DNA from: Winogradskyella epiphytica
Lineage (GTDB): Bacteria; Bacteroidota; Bacteroidia; Flavobacteriales; Flavobacteriaceae
Reading direction: 5' to 3'
Assembly (NCBI RefSeq): GCF_003217215.1
Contig: NZ_QJTD01000002.1
Location: 694,654-758,653 of the forward strand
Length of the DNA stretch: 64,000 nucleotides
Shown here: one piece after another, positions 61,652 to 64,000 of the stretch
Layout of the letters: every line of letters starts with the position of its first letter
Position numbering within the stretch: position 1 is the first letter of the stretch
The notes under the pieces: model-generated
The model's input: the letters and a program-made list of their open reading frames with translations, nothing else
What the model was told of the DNA's origin: nothing
Databases searched by the model: none
Position numbers and translations under genes: made by a program

Positions 61652-62272
61652 ATGACTAGTCTCATCTATCCGACATACTTTCCAAATATTACGCATTTTT
61701 GGACGGTTGTAAATGCTGATTCGGTTTATTTTGAGGTTTGTGATAACTATCAAAAACAATCGTTTAGAAATCGAACAGAAATCTATGCGGCCAATGGTAA
61801 ACTGGCACTGACGGTTCCTGTGAGCTATTCTCAAAAGAATAGACAATTGTATAAGGATGTAAAAATAGCGAACGAAGAGCCATGGCAAATTCAACACCTA
61901 AAGTCTTTGCAGTCGGCCTATAGTATGTCGCCCTTTTTCGAATATTATTTAGATGAATTAATGCCGCTATTTGAAAAAGAATTCAATTATATCCTAGATC
62001 TTAATTTGAAATGCTTCGATGTACTATTGAACAGCCTTCAGCTAGACTTATCACCGGTACACACTACAACTTTTGAAAAGGAGCCGGTAAATAAAATAGA
62101 TTTTAGACATTTAGCGCAACGCAAATTCGAAGCACCTACTCTTCAACCATACACTCAAGTATTTACTGAAAAACATGGCTTTATACCGAATCTTAGTATC
62201 TTAGATGTATTATTTAATGAAGGGCCAAATACAGAGTTGTATTTAAAACGACAAGATCTAACTTTAGTTTAA
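61652..62272 (+). CDS. WbqC-family protein
   Basis: The protein has 206 residues. The start SLIYPTYFPNITHFWTVVNAD and SFRNRTEIYAANGKLALTVPV are the conserved WbqC blocks, together with PWQIQHLKSLQSAYSMSPFFEYY. The family is associated with glycan or amino-sugar biosynthesis loci, with no settled activity. Here it follows lepB by 19 bases, as in other flavobacteria. Confidence 0.87.
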   Translation: MTSLIYPTYFPNITHFWTVVNADSVYFEVCDNYQKQSFRNRTEIYAANGKLALTVPVSYSQKNRQLYKDVKIANEEPWQIQHLKSLQSAYSMSPFFEYYLDELMPLFEKEFNYILDLNLKCFDVLLNSLQLDLSPVHTTTFEKEPVNKIDFRHLAQRKFEAPTLQPYTQVFTEKHGFIPNLSILDVLFNEGPNTELYLKRQDLTLV

Positions 62273-62285
62273 ATTCAAATTAAAA

Positions 62286-62594
62286 ATGTTACAATCAACT
62301 GCTCATTATGGTATACACTTCGGGTTGCCCTTGCTAGTGGCACTAGTGTTTTATAAAAAGTATTGGCTTAAAGCCTATGGCATTATGATACTAGGCATGT
62401 TGATTGATTTAGACCACTTAATGGCCAATCCAATTTTCGACCCCAACCGTTGTAGCATTAATTTTCATCCGCTCCACACCTATTATGCTATGGTTATATA
62501 TCTGCTGCTGCTAATTCCTAAAAAAACAAGACTCTTAGGCTTAGGTTTAGTCATTCACATTATCGCAGATATGGCAGATTGTGGCTTAATGTAA
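62286..62594 (+). CDS. DUF6122 family small membrane protein
   Basis: The protein has 102 residues and three hydrophobic segments. The motif GMLIDLDHLMANPIFDPNRCSINFHPLHTYYAM, with Asp and His residues at a membrane edge, resembles metal-dependent membrane hydrolases of the YdjM type. It overlaps the 3' end of the minus-strand EEP gene by nine bases. Confidence 0.82.
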   Translation: MLQSTAHYGIHFGLPLLVALVFYKKYWLKAYGIMILGMLIDLDHLMANPIFDPNRCSINFHPLHTYYAMVIYLLLLIPKKTRLLGLGLVIHIIADMADCGLM

Positions 62595-63608
62595 TTTTAA
62601 AGTGGCTTTTATCGGGTAATGATCTGATAGTTTTTCCTCGTAAAGCTTAAAGCCATTTACGGTAAAATCTTTATCGACTAATATAAAATCGATTCGTAGC
62701 GGGAAGAATTTAAAGTCGTAAGTCCTCCCAAAGCCATTCCCGGCTTCCTCAAAGCTATCTTTTAAATCATCTCCTAAAATCATTCTATAAATATAGGAGT
62801 AAGCAGTATTATTAAAATCTCCTGTCACTATAGTCTTATAATTGGATTTGGATTTATGTGCTAAAAATAATTCCACTTGATCTTGTTGTGCCCTAAAGGT
62901 CGAACGTACTTGTTTAAATAAATGGCCTGAGGTTTCGTCTTTTAACTTTTCTACGTCTGTTTGAATTCCCGACGATTGTAAATGAAAAGAATACACTCTA
63001 ATCGTATCTTTTCCTTTCACAATATCAGCAAATATGGCATTGTTATACGTGTTTGGAAACTCTAATGATCCTGAATTTACAATTGGGAATTTCGAAAAAA
63101 TAGTTTGTCCAGCTTTTATACCTTCGGTATGTCGACCATTAAAATTATAATAACCTTCAAGATCGATAGGATCACCTGTTCTATACTCCTGAAGACTTAA
63201 AATATCGGGTTGTTCGTTTAAAATAAGTTCTATAATATCCTCTTTCACTTCTTTACTAGGCAGCCATTCATATCTATTAAATAACCGTACATTAAATGAC
63301 ATTACAGTGAAATTAGCCTCATCTTCAACAGCTTTTGTTCTTGAAAACTTGTACATGGAGTTGATATAGTTCCAACCTAAAAGCAATACAATTAATGATA
63401 ATAAAAATTGCTTTCGTACTCTTAATAACCAGTAAAGAAAAAACAGCGCATTAAATAAAATCAGAAGCGGAACTCCTAAACTCAACACGGATAAGGAAGC
63501 AAAACTCTTCGGTGGGATATAAGGCAAAATATAAGAAATAAGCAATAGAAAGGCAACCAACGAATTGATAATGAATATAATTTTACTACCGAATCTTAAT
63601 CCTTTCAT
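62586..63608 (-). CDS. Endonuclease/exonuclease/phosphatase (EEP) family membrane protein
   Basis: The protein has 340 residues. Three N-terminal hydrophobic segments (to about residue 85) anchor it. The EEP domain follows: NFTVMSFNVRLFNRYEW, the catalytic Glu in SLQEYRTG, VTGDFNN and SDHYPIKATL with the catalytic His. It probably acts on a phosphodiester or phosphate ester outside or at the membrane. It follows the rhomboid gene on the same strand by 28 bases. Confidence 0.9.
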   Translation of the reverse strand: MKGLRFGSKIIFIINSLVAFLLLISYILPYIPPKSFASLSVLSLGVPLLILFNALFFLYWLLRVRKQFLLSLIVLLLGWNYINSMYKFSRTKAVEDEANFTVMSFNVRLFNRYEWLPSKEVKEDIIELILNEQPDILSLQEYRTGDPIDLEGYYNFNGRHTEGIKAGQTIFSKFPIVNSGSLEFPNTYNNAIFADIVKGKDTIRVYSFHLQSSGIQTDVEKLKDETSGHLFKQVRSTFRAQQDQVELFLAHKSKSNYKTIVTGDFNNTAYSYIYRMILGDDLKDSFEEAGNGFGRTYDFKFFPLRIDFILVDKDFTVNGFKLYEEKLSDHYPIKATLKLH

Positions 63609-63636
63609 ATATATTACCCCATGAAAAGGGTAGGTT

Positions 63637-64000
63637 TTAGTCCTTACCGACTTTAAATAAAAATTCCTTCTCTTTTGAGGTTAGACTCTCATAGCCACTC
63701 TTGCTTATCTTATCTAAAATAGCATCTATCTTCTTTTGCTTATCTAAGGCTTCAGACCCTGTTTTAGTCTTCGTACTCGTTGTACCTTTAGTTTTGGTTT
63801 TAGTTTTGGTTTTATGAACGGTTTTAAGATGAGACTTAGGCTTAAACCAACTCATAAAACTATCCATCATACGTTCAAATCCAATCCCAATATCATTACC
63901 CTTAAGTAGGTTAGTCGCATAGAAATAACCTAATAAATATCCTCCAAAATGAGCTATATAACCACCTTGATTAAGCCCCATCATCATTCTAAATAAATCT
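63637..64000 (-). CDS. Rhomboid-family intramembrane protease, C-terminal part
   Basis: The frame stays open to the window edge, so only the last 120 or so residues are seen. NQGGYIAHFGGYLLGYFYATNLL is the region with the catalytic His of rhomboid serine proteases (AHFGG). A hydrophilic tail follows, rich in alternating Lys-Thr (KTKTKTKTKGTTSTKTKTG) that reflects a short DNA repeat, and ends with LDKISKSGYESLTSKEKEFL, common to flavobacterial rhomboids. The serine part lies beyond the window. Confidence 0.85.
   Translation of the reverse strand, partial: DLFRMMMGLNQGGYIAHFGGYLLGYFYATNLLKGNDIGIGFERMMDSFMSWFKPKSHLKTVHKTKTKTKTKGTTSTKTKTGSEALDKQKKIDAILDKISKSGYESLTSKEKEFLFKVGKD

Overview
The window comes from a marine-type member of the Flavobacteriaceae (Bacteroidetes). 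This rests on the low G+C content, on promoters of the Bacteroidetes form TAnnTTTG in front of many genes, on a weak Shine-Dalgarno context, and on gene content. The content includes a TonB receptor with an N-terminal carboxypeptidase-regulatory-like domain, split methylmalonyl-CoA mutase subunits, a long signal peptidase I, GIN/PspC proteins, the MoxR-DUF58-DUF4129-DUF4350 cluster, and DUF6122, DUF5683 and WbqC proteins. Most of the window is ordinary, densely packed chromosome.

Layout. 1-1.3 kb: two overlapping genes of unknown function. 1.5-12.2 kb: housekeeping and membrane genes (YhhN, NDH-2, a sigma factor with its membrane partner, an acyltransferase, a NUDIX hydrolase, a cyclophilin lipoprotein, an M3 peptidase, lipoate ligase, a TRIC-type channel). 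12.3-19.3 kb: RDD divergent from a six-gene operon, SpoIIM-like / membrane protein / DUF4129 / DUF4350 / MoxR / DUF58. 19.5-23.4 kb: dps divergent from oxyR, plus AIM24 and DUF4442 proteins. 23.5-28.2 kb: DUF4870, PadR, PspC and two GIN-domain proteins, probably an envelope-stress module. 28.2-35.3 kb: thioredoxin reductase and a set of small stress-type proteins (DUF1328, a SRAP-like protein, DUF2383, hemerythrin, YtxH, holin-like). 35.5-40.6 kb: succinate-semialdehyde dehydrogenase, an SBF-like transporter, and a TetR-DsbA-lipoprotein operon whose last gene carries an in-frame stop.

40.6-44.7 kb is the accessory region: five small plus-strand genes separated by long non-coding spacers. The spacers hold two long imperfect palindromes (43027-43162 and 43949-44148) that bracket one promoterless lipoprotein gene in a cassette-like way. 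Two others carry a duplicated promoter segment of about 120 bp. No integrase or transposase is visible.

44.9-64 kb returns to core functions: a polysaccharide deacetylase lipoprotein, tRNA-Pro, a TonB receptor with a PQQ-type sugar dehydrogenase and cytochrome c, uridine kinase / FtsB-like / methylmalonyl-CoA mutase, ParA-ParB-DUF5683-DapB-LepB-WbqC, and an EEP-family phosphatase. A rhomboid protease gene is cut by the window end.

The observations most worth following are the palindromic cassette-like elements, a SRAP/YedK homologue that has lost its catalytic Cys2 and Glu, a candidate small RNA near 30.3 kb, the nonsense-interrupted lipoprotein gene, and a possible link between a TonB receptor and PQQ use.
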